A stretch of DNA of 60,589 nucleotides. It comes from Trichlorobacter thiogenes (GTDB taxonomy: Bacteria > Desulfobacterota > Desulfuromonadia > Geobacterales > Pseudopelobacteraceae). The stretch lies in NCBI RefSeq assembly GCF_900167465.1, contig NZ_FUWR01000018.1:1-60589 (forward strand). The letters run 5' to 3'. Positions 32,607 through 41,843 of this stretch are shown piece by piece. Every line of letters begins with the position of its first letter. Within the stretch, counting starts at the first letter, position 1. The notes beneath the pieces are model-generated. The model worked only from the letters and a program-made list of their open reading frames with translations. It was not told the origin of the DNA and ran no database searches. The translations under genes were made by a program, and so were the position numbers.

Positions 32607-34880
32607 TCAATTACTTAACAACTTGGTTACACGCCGCTTTAAACGCTGTGCTTCCCGCGCTGACTGACTGGCCTGAGCGATCAGAAGCTGATGCAACCCG
32701 CTCTGCTCCTGTCCATTGGCCGGTTTACGCTGCAGATAGCTGCCATCCGGCTGCATATCCCAGGCATAGCGCTGGTCAGTTGCATGAGCATCCAATAACT
32801 CCCGCAACTGCTGTTGCAATGCTGGTGACTCAACCGGAACCAGAATCTCGACCCGCGATTCAAGGTTCCGCTTCATGGCATCAGCAGAACCGATAAAATA
32901 CTCTTCCTGGCCATTGTTCCTGAAATAGTAGAGACGACTGTGCTCTAAAAACCGACCAACAATACTGACTACTTTGGCCGTATCAGAAAGCCCCGGCACC
33001 CCTGGCCTGAACCGGCATGAATCCCGCACATACAGATCCACCCGGACACCGGCCTGACAGGCCCGATACAGACTTTTCACAATATCCCCATCATCAAGGG
33101 CGTTCATCTTAAACTGAATCAGCCCCCCGCCCTTTTCCTTATGCACAGCGATCTCCCGCTCAATCTTTTCAAGCAGCGACCGTTTCAACAGCTTGGGAGC
33201 TGGCAGCAATTTTTTATAGGTCCGCTTGGGAGAAAAACCTGTGGTCAGATAGTTAAACAGCTCGGTCAGGTCCTGACCTATGGCATCATCACTGGTGAAC
33301 AGACCAAGGTCACTATAGAGACGAGCCGTGTCGGTGTGGTAGTTGCCGGTGCCGATATGCACATAGCGCCGGATGCCGTTGTAATCTCGCCGCACCACCA
33401 GAATCACCTTGCAGTGGGTCTTGAGCCCAACTACGCCATAGGTAACATGGATACCGGCCTCCTCCATCCGCTCGGCAATCCTTAAGTTGGCCGCCTCATC
33501 AAAACGGGCCTTCAGCTCCACCACCACCGCCACCTGCTTGCCATTTTCTGCTGCACGCACCAATGACTCAATCAACCGTCCCTCCTTTGAGGTACGATAG
33601 AGGGTCATCTTGATGGCACAGACCTTGGGATCATCGGCAGCCTCGTTAATAAACCGCTCAACGGAACTGGCAAAGGACTGGTACGGGTGTTTCACTAAAA
33701 AATCACCGCTGTTACGGATAATATGGAAGATGTTGCGGGATGACATCAACTGGGGATGATCTTCAGGGTGGTGTGGCGGATCATGGAGCTTGGGGTAGTT
33801 CAGACGGGCAATCTCAAACAGATCACGCATCCCCAGCATCTCTGACACTTCAAACACATCACTGGCCTCATCAAGGTCCAGCTCTGCTGCCAGACGGCCT
33901 TTATGCACCGGGTCCATGCCAGACACCACTTCAAGCCGTACAATCGGGGCAAAGCGACGTTCCTGCAGCTCTGATTCGATCATAGCCACCAGGTCATCCG
34001 CCTTTTCTTCATCCTTCTCGGTATTGGCATTGCGGGTTACCCGGAAAAACTCGCAGGAAACCACCTTCATGCCTGGAAACAACATATCCAGATTTGCTGC
34101 CATCACCTCTTCAAGCGGCACAAACCGATCACCTTTTCCCACCCGCATAAAACGGGCTACACCGGAACCAAGCGGCACCTTGACCCGCGCCAGCGAAACA
34201 TCTTTTTCACGAAGATAACGGACCGTTACCAGCAGGTTCAGCGAAAGATTGGAGACAAAGGGAAAAGGATGGGCCGGATCAATGGATTGAGGGGTCAGGA
34301 GCGGATAGATGTCACGGGCATACAGTTCACGCAACCCCTTTTGTTCGCGACTGGTAAGATCTTTCCACCCCACCACCTCAATACCCTTATCATCCAGCAG
34401 TTTCATCAACTGCCTGAACAGGGCGGCCTTATCAGTCACCAGGGTACGCACATGGGTGTGACATTCCTGCAACTGCTGGCGGGGAGTACGTCCGTCAATG
34501 GTCAGCTCCTGCACACCTGCTGCAAGCTGCTGTTTCAGACCGCCAATCCGCTTCATAAAAAATTCATCCAGATTGGCGCCGACTATGGCCAAAAATTTAA
34601 TCCGTTCCAAAAGAGGTGTTCGGGTATCAGACGCCTCGCTCATTACTCGCCGGTTAAAGGCCAGCCAGGTCAGCTCACGGTTTAGATACCATTGGCTATC
34701 ATCCAGATCAAAGTCTGGAGTTTCCGGCAACTTCTGCAGTTCCTTTTCTGCCTGTGGTACTGTTTTTATTGTTCGACGTCGTGATGAGACAGCCTTTTTA
34801 ACTGGAGCTGCTTCAGCACCCTGTTGCACTTGATCCATCTTTTTCCCCTTATGTTTATCAAGCTTGCGAGCAGCAGTCAC
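32607..34880 (-). CDS. ppk: Polyphosphate kinase
   Basis: I choose the GTG at 34880, which has GGAGGTGGCAT in front and gives 757 residues; an ATG at 34838 is also possible, and the open frame to 35009 is not needed. Family features: NRELTWLAFNRRVM near the N-terminus, SRNIFHIIRNSGDFLVKHPYQSF, and the histidine-containing segments VTYGVVGLKTHCKVILVVRR and VHIGTGNYHTDTARLYSD (one His is the autophosphorylation site). It reversibly polymerises the terminal phosphate of ATP into polyphosphate. The start is basic and low-complexity (KKMDQVQQGAEAAPVKKA). Confidence 0.95.
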   Translation of the reverse strand: MTAARKLDKHKGKKMDQVQQGAEAAPVKKAVSSRRRTIKTVPQAEKELQKLPETPDFDLDDSQWYLNRELTWLAFNRRVMSEASDTRTPLLERIKFLAIVGANLDEFFMKRIGGLKQQLAAGVQELTIDGRTPRQQLQECHTHVRTLVTDKAALFRQLMKLLDDKGIEVVGWKDLTSREQKGLRELYARDIYPLLTPQSIDPAHPFPFVSNLSLNLLVTVRYLREKDVSLARVKVPLGSGVARFMRVGKGDRFVPLEEVMAANLDMLFPGMKVVSCEFFRVTRNANTEKDEEKADDLVAMIESELQERRFAPIVRLEVVSGMDPVHKGRLAAELDLDEASDVFEVSEMLGMRDLFEIARLNYPKLHDPPHHPEDHPQLMSSRNIFHIIRNSGDFLVKHPYQSFASSVERFINEAADDPKVCAIKMTLYRTSKEGRLIESLVRAAENGKQVAVVVELKARFDEAANLRIAERMEEAGIHVTYGVVGLKTHCKVILVVRRDYNGIRRYVHIGTGNYHTDTARLYSDLGLFTSDDAIGQDLTELFNYLTTGFSPKRTYKKLLPAPKLLKRSLLEKIEREIAVHKEKGGGLIQFKMNALDDGDIVKSLYRACQAGVRVDLYVRDSCRFRPGVPGLSDTAKVVSIVGRFLEHSRLYYFRNNGQEEYFIGSADAMKRNLESRVEILVPVESPALQQQLRELLDAHATDQRYAWDMQPDGSYLQRKPANGQEQSGLHQLLIAQASQSAREAQRLKRRVTKLLSN

Positions 34881-35002
34881 ATGCCACCTCCAGATTGTTA
34901 TACGCTGATTTGATTCTACACTACTGTTACAATCATGCAACAAACAGCGGTTGTTTTGAAGCGGTTGATCAGGCCGGTCATCTGTGGTACACCACCTATC
35001 CC

Positions 35003-37000
35003 ATGTCACAACTCAACCCAGAACAATTTATAGCCGTCCACCATACCGAAGGCCCCCTGCTGGTGCTGGCTGGAGCCGGATCAGGCAAGACCCAGGTCAT
35101 TACCAGCCGGATTGTCCACCTGCTGGCAAAACTTAAAATTCCTGCAGACCAGATCCTTGCTGTCACCTTTACCAACAAGGCAGCCAAAGAGATGCAGGAA
35201 CGGGTCAAACGGGCAGCAGGCTCCAAGGCTGAAGGAATTCTGATCAGCACCTTTCACTCGCTGGGGGTGCGCATCCTGCGCCGTGATATCCGCAGACTGG
35301 GCTACAAACCAAACTTCACCATCTATAGTGATAGTGATCAAGCCGGCGTGGTACGCCAGGCCTTATCCGACCTGAACATCGACACCAAACAGTTTCAGCC
35401 GGATATGGTGCGCTGGCAGATCTCTTCTGCCAAGAACCGACTGATTGCCCCTGAACAATACCCAAAACTGTCAACCAACCCGCTTGAGCAGGTTACAGCA
35501 GCGGTCTATCCCCGCTATCAGCACCTGCTGCGGGCCTACAATGCCATTGATTTTGACGACATCATCATGCTGACGGTACGGATGCTGGAGGAACTGCCTG
35601 AGGTCCGCCAACACTGGCAAGATCGCTTCCGTTACATCATGGTGGATGAATATCAGGACACCAATGCCGGTCAGTACAAGCTGATTTCATTGCTGGCACA
35701 GGGGCATGGCAATCTCTGTGTGGTGGGTGACGATGATCAGGCTATCTATGGCTGGCGCGGGGCAGATATCGCCAACATCCTCAACTTTTCTTCAGAGCGC
35801 ACCAGTTGCAAGGTGGTCAAACTGGAGCAGAACTACCGCTCAACCGGTACCATCCTGAATGCAGCAAACACCGTCATCAAGAACAACAGCAAACGCAGTG
35901 ACAAGGCGCTCTGGACCGCCTCAGGCACGGGTGAACTGATCAGCCTGCTGGTGGCTGACACCGATGACGAAGAGGCCCGTCAGGTGGTGGAGCAGCTCCA
36001 GCTGGCCCAATACCGTAACAAGCGCCCTTGGAAAGACTTTGCCATCCTCTACCGTTCCAATGCCCAGAGCCGGGCCTTTGAAGAGGCTCTACGGATGGAA
36101 GAGGTCCCGTATGTACTGGTTGGTGGTCAGAAGTTCTTTGAACGGAAAGAAGTCAAAGACTCCCTCTCCTACCTGGCCGTGCTGGCCAACCCCCGGGACG
36201 AGGCGGCCCTGGTCAGGACCATCAACTTTCCCAGACGGGGAATCGGCGGTACCAGCCTGCTACGCCTGCAACAATGGTCCCTGGAGCACAACCTGTCATT
36301 GTACGACACCCTGGGCATGGCTGATCAGATTGAAGGGCTCAGTGAGGCAACCCGTAAGGCGGTCAACGGCTTTCATAGCATGATCAGACAGGAACTTGCT
36401 GACTTTACCAGCAGTAACATGGCGCCCCAGGCAACAGCCCTATTCAAACGGTTGGGGATCAATCAGGAGCTGTACCGGACCATTGACAACCCGGTGCAGG
36501 CCCGTAAGCGGATCGAGAACATTGAACAGGTAATTAATGCCCTGGCCAGTTTTGAGGAACGAAACCCGACTGCAGGGCTGGCTGATTTTCTGGAACGGAT
36601 CGCACTGTTGGAAGATAACCGGCGGGAGGCCGGTGATGACCAGCCACAGGATGCCGTCACCTTAATGTCGTTGCATGCCAGCAAAGGTTTGGAATTTCCA
36701 CAGGTCTTTCTGGTTGGCCTGGAGGAAGGGCTGCTGCCCCACCACCGTTCCATTGATGAAGACCCTGAGGTGGCAGAAGAACGGCGGCTCTGTTACGTGG
36801 GGATCACCCGCGCCAGAGAGCGCCTGACGATCTCACGTTGCCTGAAGCGCCGCAAATATGGAACCTGGGAAGAACGCCAGCCCAGCAGGTTTCTAGCTGA
36901 AATTCCACCAGAACTGTTTGAGGGTGGTGATGCAGAACACAAAGAAGCAGAACCGGTTGATATGGGAATGGATTTTTTTGCAAGGATGCAGAACATGTAG
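35003..37000 (+). CDS. rep: UvrD/Rep-family DNA helicase
   Basis: The ATG at 35003 gives 665 residues starting MSQLNPEQFIAVHHTEGPLLVLAGAGSGKTQVITSRI; the open frame to 34895 adds residues unlike the family. Superfamily 1 helicase motifs are present: Walker A GAGSGKT, TFTNKAAKEM (Ia), VDEYQDTN (II), VGDDDQAIYGWRGA (III), LEQNYRST (IV), TLMSLHASKGLEF (V) and YVGITRARERL (VI). The length and lack of a C-terminal PcrA tail fit Rep (about 670 residues) better than UvrD. It unwinds DNA 3' to 5' ahead of or behind the replication fork. Weak binding site. Confidence 0.9.
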   Translation: MSQLNPEQFIAVHHTEGPLLVLAGAGSGKTQVITSRIVHLLAKLKIPADQILAVTFTNKAAKEMQERVKRAAGSKAEGILISTFHSLGVRILRRDIRRLGYKPNFTIYSDSDQAGVVRQALSDLNIDTKQFQPDMVRWQISSAKNRLIAPEQYPKLSTNPLEQVTAAVYPRYQHLLRAYNAIDFDDIIMLTVRMLEELPEVRQHWQDRFRYIMVDEYQDTNAGQYKLISLLAQGHGNLCVVGDDDQAIYGWRGADIANILNFSSERTSCKVVKLEQNYRSTGTILNAANTVIKNNSKRSDKALWTASGTGELISLLVADTDDEEARQVVEQLQLAQYRNKRPWKDFAILYRSNAQSRAFEEALRMEEVPYVLVGGQKFFERKEVKDSLSYLAVLANPRDEAALVRTINFPRRGIGGTSLLRLQQWSLEHNLSLYDTLGMADQIEGLSEATRKAVNGFHSMIRQELADFTSSNMAPQATALFKRLGINQELYRTIDNPVQARKRIENIEQVINALASFEERNPTAGLADFLERIALLEDNRREAGDDQPQDAVTLMSLHASKGLEFPQVFLVGLEEGLLPHHRSIDEDPEVAEERRLCYVGITRARERLTISRCLKRRKYGTWEERQPSRFLAEIPPELFEGGDAEHKEAEPVDMGMDFFARMQNM

Positions 37001-37086
37001 CAATCTTCCATCTTTCCCTCCATTTGATTCCACTACATTTTTAAGGATATTACCACCAGAGAAATGAAATATAAGGCAGCACATAA

Positions 37087-37127
37087 CAAAAAACCGGGAA
37101 CCCATGACAGAGAACTGGTTTTTTATT
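37087..37127 (+). terminator. Possible terminator after rep
   Basis: AAAAAACC and GGTTTTTT form an 8-bp AT-rich stem with a long loop, about 90 bp past the rep stop, followed by ATTACACC. Weak by stem composition. The 37001-37192 gap holds no gene I can see. Confidence 0.4.
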
Positions 37128-37149
37128 ACACCACCAACTACACCACAAA

Positions 37150-37190
37150 ACAAAAAGGACTTAACCCATAAAGGCCAAGCCCCTGTTTTT
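37150..37190 (-). terminator. Terminator after tRNA-Arg
   Basis: On the minus strand AGGGGCTT and AAGTCCT pair (with one mismatch) around a 14-nt loop, followed by TTTTTGTTTTG, directly after the tRNA. Similar in stem sequence to the tRNA-Pro terminator at 11451. Confidence 0.65.
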
Positions 37191-37192
37191 AT

Positions 37193-37269
37193 TGGCGTCC
37201 CCTGCAGGATTCGAACCTGCGACCTACGGCTTAGAAGGCCGTTGCTCTATCCAGCTGAGCTAAGGAGAC
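37193..37269 (-). tRNA. tRNA-Arg (anticodon TCT)
   Basis: A 77-nt tRNA with encoded CCA on the minus strand. The acceptor stem GTCTCCT pairs with AGGGGAC (one G-T), the T arm is GCAGG-TTCGAAT-CCTGC, and the anticodon stem ACGGC/GCCGT closes the loop CTTCTAA, so the anticodon is TCT. The discriminator is G. Confidence 0.95.
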
Positions 37270-37335
37270 GTAAAAGGTAGTTGTGTACTATACCCCACCG
37301 GAGATGGGTTTCGCAAGTAGCAGAGCAGATATTTT

Positions 37336-38490
37336 TTAGGAGAGTTTTGATTTAAAGTCAGGATAGCCAAAACTGCGCACCACCTGCAGCTGGCCGGTGT
37401 CCGGTTCAAAGGTGCAAATATGGGGGTGTTGAATACCGTTAAAGGTGGTTGTTTTGACCATCGTGTAGTGGGACATATCTTCAAACACCAGACGATCACC
37501 CGGCTTAAGCGGTTGTTCAAAGGACCAGTCACCGATCACATCACCAGCCAGACAGGAAGGGCCGCCCAGACGGTAGGTGTAGGGTTTCTCACCAGCATTG
37601 AATCCGCCGGTGATATCAGGTCGATAGGGCATTTCCAGGGTATCCGGCATATGACAGGTGGCTGAGACATCCAGAATAGCGATAGCCATCTGGTTATGCA
37701 CCAGATCCAGCACTTCACTGACCAGAACACCGGTGCCGATGGCAATCGCCTCACCCGGCTCCAGATAGACCTCAAGTTTATACTTTTCTTTAAAATACGT
37801 TATCAGCTCCACCAGGCCGTCAATATCATAGCCTTCGCGGGTGATATGATGCCCACCACCCAGGTTCAACCACTTCATCCCCTGCAGATACTTGCCAAAC
37901 TTTTCCTCAAATACCTTGGCAGTCCGTTCCAGTGGCTCAAACAACTGCTCACAGAGGGTATGGAAGTGCAGCCCCTCGACTCCAGCCAGAGAGCGTCCTT
38001 CAAATTCAGCAACCGGAATACCCAGCCTGGATGTGGGGGCACAGGGATCATAGATGGCAGTGTGCCCTTCAGAATGTTCCGGGTTGACCCGCAGACCAAT
38101 AGAGACCCTGCCCTGCTCTTTTTCCCATAAGGGCCTGAAGCGCTCCAGCTGGTTGAAGGAGTTGAAAACCAGGTGGTTGGAGATACCCAGCAGCTCCACC
38201 ACGTCGCTTTCCTTGAAGGCAGCAGCAAAGCTGTGTACTTCACGACCAAACTCTTCCCGCCCCAGCCGTGCTTCCCAGGGTGAACTGGCACAAACGCCCT
38301 GCAGGGTCTTGCTGATCAGCGGGAAGGTGCTCCACATGGAGAACGCCTTCAGCGCCATCAGGATCTTGGCGCCGCTGCGTTGCTGCACCTGATCAAGAAT
38401 GGCCAAATTGTGGCGCAACCTGCCCAGGTCAACCACATAGGCGGGTGAAGGGGCCAGCTGAGCTATTTTTTCACAATCAATACCGGTCAT
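37336..38490 (-). CDS. nspC: Carboxynorspermidine decarboxylase
   Basis: The 384-residue PLP enzyme of the alanine-racemase-fold group III decarboxylases begins SPAYVVDLGRLRHNLAILDQV, with the PLP lysine in KILMALKAFSMWS, LGGGHHITREGYD (phosphate-binding region) and the C-terminal GPSCLAGDVIGDW with the catalytic Cys. It removes CO2 from carboxynorspermidine or carboxyspermidine. The gene is the last of a three-gene polyamine operon and comes 137 bp after the synthase gene. Confidence 0.92.
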   Translation of the reverse strand: MTGIDCEKIAQLAPSPAYVVDLGRLRHNLAILDQVQQRSGAKILMALKAFSMWSTFPLISKTLQGVCASSPWEARLGREEFGREVHSFAAAFKESDVVELLGISNHLVFNSFNQLERFRPLWEKEQGRVSIGLRVNPEHSEGHTAIYDPCAPTSRLGIPVAEFEGRSLAGVEGLHFHTLCEQLFEPLERTAKVFEEKFGKYLQGMKWLNLGGGHHITREGYDIDGLVELITYFKEKYKLEVYLEPGEAIAIGTGVLVSEVLDLVHNQMAIAILDVSATCHMPDTLEMPYRPDITGGFNAGEKPYTYRLGGPSCLAGDVIGDWSFEQPLKPGDRLVFEDMSHYTMVKTTTFNGIQHPHICTFEPDTGQLQVVRSFGYPDFKSKLS

Positions 38491-38545
38491 AAATTAATCC
38501 GTTCAAGAAACGTCAGGTCTGCGATGATGACTGAGACGGCACCAA

Positions 38546-38607
38546 AGAGGCGATGAAGGCGTACAGAAAAGTACGCCAAAGAAGCCTCTGTAGGGGCTGA
38601 ATCAGCC
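38546..38607. other. Paired hairpins between the polyamine genes
   Basis: A bulged hairpin AGAGGC-GATGAA-GGCGTAC / GTACGCC-AAAGAA-GCCTCT (38546-38589, loop AGAAAA) is followed by GGCTGA-A-TCAGCC (38595-38607). Together they fill much of the 137-bp gap between the carboxynorspermidine synthase and decarboxylase genes. No T-run follows on the minus strand, so they could be an RNA regulatory element or an intergenic repeat rather than a terminator. Confidence 0.5.
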
Positions 38608-38627
38608 AGGGCGCAGAGATGGCGTTT

Positions 38628-39824
38628 CTACAGTTCCGGCCACTCGCCGCCATCTACCACGACTGTTGGCAATCCCATTGGCCCCAGCACCTCCAGGAAC
38701 AGCTCTGGATCAAACTGTTCCATGTTCCAGACACCTGCTGCATGCCATTGCTTGGTCAGCATCATGATCGCCCCTACCACGGCAGGTACGCCGGTGGTGT
38801 AGCTGATGGCCTGGGACTGGACCTCTTTGTAGCAGGCCTCATGGTCGCAGATGTTGTAGATATAGACCTGCTTGCGCTTACCATCCTTCAGGCCACGTGC
38901 AATCACACCGATGCAGGTCTTGCCCTTGGTCAGCGGCCCCAATGAGCCCGGATCAGGCAGCAGTGCTTTCAGGAACTGGATCGGTACAATCTTCTGACCG
39001 TTAAACTCCACCTCATCAATGCGGGTCATGCCCACGTTCTGCAGCACCTCAAGGTGCTTGAGGTAGTTGTCGGAAAAGGTCATCCAGAACTGGGCCTTCT
39101 TGATGGTGGGGATATGCTTGACGATTGACTCCATCTCCTCATGGTAGAGGCGGTAGCAGTTCATCGGCCCGATCCCCTCGGGGAAGTCAAAGACCCGCTT
39201 TGTGGAGAGCGCCGGGCTTTCCACAAACTGGCCGTTTTCCCAGTGGCGGCAGGTGGCGGTTACTTCGCGGATATTGATCTCAGGATTGAAGTTGGTGGCA
39301 AAAGGCTGGCCATGGCTGCCTGCGTTGGCATCGATGATATCCAGCTCTTCAATCACATCCAGATACTTCTTGACTGCCAGGGCGGTGTAGACGTTAGTCA
39401 CGCCTGGATCAAAACCAGAACCCAACAGCGCCATCAGACCAGCCTGCTTGAAGCGATCCTGATAGGCCCATTGCCAGGAATACTCAAACTTTGCCGTATC
39501 CAGCGGTTCATAGTTAGCGGTATCCAGATAATCCACCCCGGTCTCAAGGCAGGCATCCATGATAGTCAGATCCTGATACGGCAGGGCCACGTTGATCACC
39601 AGTTTGGGTTGCACCTGCTTGATCAGGGCCACCAGTTCAGGCACGTTATCAGCATCCACCTGGGCGGTCTTGATACTGCCCCCCAGTTGGGCGGCAATGG
39701 CATCGCACTTGGCTTTGGTACGGGAGGCAAGCGTGATCTCGGTAAAAACATCACGACGCTGGGCACATTTATGGGTCACAACCTGGCCAACACCACCAGC
39801 GCCGATAATAAGGACGTTGCTCAT
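38628..39824 (-). CDS. Carboxynorspermidine synthase (saccharopine dehydrogenase-like)
   Basis: The 398-residue protein has an N-terminal Rossmann motif (VLIIGAGGVGQVVTHKCAQ) and the family segments SGFDPGVTNVYTALAVKKYLDVIEELDI and GSHGQPFATNFNPEINIREVTA. It joins aspartate semialdehyde to a diamine with NADPH to form carboxynorspermidine or carboxyspermidine. It starts 3 bp after the speA stop and its binding site (TAGGAG) overlaps that stop, so the two are coupled. The next gene decarboxylates its product. Confidence 0.92.
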   Translation of the reverse strand: MSNVLIIGAGGVGQVVTHKCAQRRDVFTEITLASRTKAKCDAIAAQLGGSIKTAQVDADNVPELVALIKQVQPKLVINVALPYQDLTIMDACLETGVDYLDTANYEPLDTAKFEYSWQWAYQDRFKQAGLMALLGSGFDPGVTNVYTALAVKKYLDVIEELDIIDANAGSHGQPFATNFNPEINIREVTATCRHWENGQFVESPALSTKRVFDFPEGIGPMNCYRLYHEEMESIVKHIPTIKKAQFWMTFSDNYLKHLEVLQNVGMTRIDEVEFNGQKIVPIQFLKALLPDPGSLGPLTKGKTCIGVIARGLKDGKRKQVYIYNICDHEACYKEVQSQAISYTTGVPAVVGAIMMLTKQWHAAGVWNMEQFDPELFLEVLGPMGLPTVVVDGGEWPEL

Positions 39825-39827
39825 AGT

Positions 39828-41741
39828 TTATTCTCCTAGGTAGGTGTATCCCAACAGGGTTCTATCCAACAGTTCAATAAAGTGACTGCTCTCTTCAATT
39901 GAGACCTTCTTGATGGCAACCTGTTTTTCAAGGTTGTCCCGCACATGTTTCAGGATCTCTGGGCCTTTGTACTGAACGTACTTGAGGGTTTCCCAGGTGG
40001 CATCGCCGTTGATGACCGTATCAATCATGTAGCCGGTCTTTTTGTTAAAGGTGATATGCACGGCATTGGTGTCACCAAACAGGTTGTGCAGGTCGCCCAG
40101 GATCTCTTGATAGGCACCGATCAGGAAGAAGCCGATGTAGTAATCTTCATCCTTGCGTAGCTTATGCATCGGCAGGAACTTGCTGCGTCCGTTTTCCCCC
40201 ACAAAGCTGGTGATCTCACCGTCTGAATCACAGGTGATATCGGCAATGGAGGCCATTACATCCGGCTTTTGTCCCAGACGCTGCAGCGGCATGATCGGGA
40301 AGAGCTGATCAATGGCCCAGGAGTCAGGAATGGACTGGAACAGTGAGAAGTTGGCAAAGTAGGTCTGGCGCAGGGCAAGCTGGAAGTTCTGCAGCTCCTC
40401 AGGGATCGGCTTGATCTTCTCCACAATGCTGTTAATCTTCTTGATGATCTTGGAATAGAGCCACTCAGCAATGGCCCGGTCCTGCAGGGTCAGATAGCCC
40501 AGATTGAACAGGCTGACCGCCTCATTGATCAGCTGCAGGGTGTCGTGGTAATCCTCCCGCAACGAATAACGGTCAATGCTCTTGTAGATATCCAGCAGTT
40601 TTTTAACCGTGGGGGCTGGCTTTTCCATCTCCTCAAGAATCTGCTCGTAATCCGGCATCAGGTTCTGGGTGTTGGTATTCAGGACGTTGGTAATCATTAC
40701 TGAATAATGGGCAACCGTGGCCCGACCGGATTCTGAGATGATGTTGGGGCAGTCCACCCCGGCCTCGTCACAGATGTTCTTGATCTGGTAGATCACGTCA
40801 TTGGCGTACTCTTCCACCGTGTAGTTGACGCTGGAGAAGTAGCTTGATTTGGAGCCATCATAATCAACCCCCAGACCGCCGCCGATATCCAGATACTGGA
40901 TATTGACCCCCAGCTTGCGCATCTCGGAATAGATCCGGGCTGCCTCAATCAGGGCGGTCTTGATCTTGTCGATCTTAGTGACCTGGCTGCCGATATGGGA
41001 GTGCAGCAGGTTGACACAATCCAGCAGATCTGCCTCCTGCAGCATCTTGATGGCTGCCATGATCTCTGACATCCGCAGGCCGAACTTGGCATCTTCGCCA
41101 CCGCTGGTGGCCCATTTGCCGGTCCCCTTGGAGGAGAGCTTAACCCGGATACCCAAGGTTGGCCTGATGCCGGTCTTCTTGGCAAGTTCAATGATCTTTT
41201 CCAGCTCAAACAGCTTCTCCACCACGATGGTGATGTTGTAGCCGACCCTGGTGGCAAACAGCACGGTCTCGATATACTCGGCATCCTTGTAGCCGTTGCA
41301 GATGATCGGCAGGCCATTACCGGTGGAGATGGCGATACCAGCCACCAGTTCCGGCTTTGAACCGACCTCAAGACCGATGTTGTAGCGCTTGCCGTAGCTG
41401 GCAATCGCCTCTACCACCTGGCGCTGCTGGTTTACCTTGATCGGGTAGAAGGTCTGATATTTGGCAGGATAGTCGTTTTCCGCAATGGCATTACGGAAGA
41501 CTCTGTTGATGGAGGCGATCCGCCCCTGCAGCACATCCATGAAACGGAGCAGGATCGGCGGCTTGATCTTGCGCTTGATCAGGTCATCAACCAGGGCGCG
41601 CAGATCAATGGCGTTCTTTGAATTTGAGGAAGGGTGAACGCAGACATTGCCCTTTTTGTTGATTGAAAACAGGTCTGCCCCCCAGTTATCCAGGTTGTAT
41701 ACCTTGGCAGACTCATTGATTGACCAGCGCTCCATAGACAA
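39828..41741 (-). CDS. speA: Biosynthetic arginine decarboxylase
   Basis: The 637-residue PLP enzyme shows the family's FYPIKVNQQRQVVEAI (PLP lysine), GLEVGSKPELVAGIA, YLDIGGGLGVDYDGS and LLHSHIGSQVTKI. The length matches the large SpeA family. It converts arginine to agmatine, the entry to putrescine and spermidine. Strong GAGGAGGG binding site. As first gene of the operon it likely sets the pathway's supply; no agmatinase or agmatine deiminase gene is in the window. Confidence 0.95.
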   Translation of the reverse strand: MSMERWSINESAKVYNLDNWGADLFSINKKGNVCVHPSSNSKNAIDLRALVDDLIKRKIKPPILLRFMDVLQGRIASINRVFRNAIAENDYPAKYQTFYPIKVNQQRQVVEAIASYGKRYNIGLEVGSKPELVAGIAISTGNGLPIICNGYKDAEYIETVLFATRVGYNITIVVEKLFELEKIIELAKKTGIRPTLGIRVKLSSKGTGKWATSGGEDAKFGLRMSEIMAAIKMLQEADLLDCVNLLHSHIGSQVTKIDKIKTALIEAARIYSEMRKLGVNIQYLDIGGGLGVDYDGSKSSYFSSVNYTVEEYANDVIYQIKNICDEAGVDCPNIISESGRATVAHYSVMITNVLNTNTQNLMPDYEQILEEMEKPAPTVKKLLDIYKSIDRYSLREDYHDTLQLINEAVSLFNLGYLTLQDRAIAEWLYSKIIKKINSIVEKIKPIPEELQNFQLALRQTYFANFSLFQSIPDSWAIDQLFPIMPLQRLGQKPDVMASIADITCDSDGEITSFVGENGRSKFLPMHKLRKDEDYYIGFFLIGAYQEILGDLHNLFGDTNAVHITFNKKTGYMIDTVINGDATWETLKYVQYKGPEILKHVRDNLEKQVAIKKVSIEESSHFIELLDRTLLGYTYLGE

Positions 41742-41788
41742 CCCTCCTCAATCGGGACTTATGCAGGATTTGAGTGTGTACCGTCAAC

Positions 41789-41823
41789 AAAAAAGGGGGC
41801 GGGACCGCAGCCCCGTCCCCTTT
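41789..41823 (-). terminator. Terminator after pnp
   Basis: GC-rich stem AAAGGGGACGGG / CCCGCCCCCTTT on the minus strand followed by TTTG, 21 bp after the pnp stop and upstream of speA. Confidence 0.85.
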
Positions 41824-41843
41824 GTAACTTACCTGTAACAGGA

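Noticed and set aside
39141-39839. 232-residue open frame on the plus strand
   Set aside because: Shadow of the carboxynorspermidine synthase gene.
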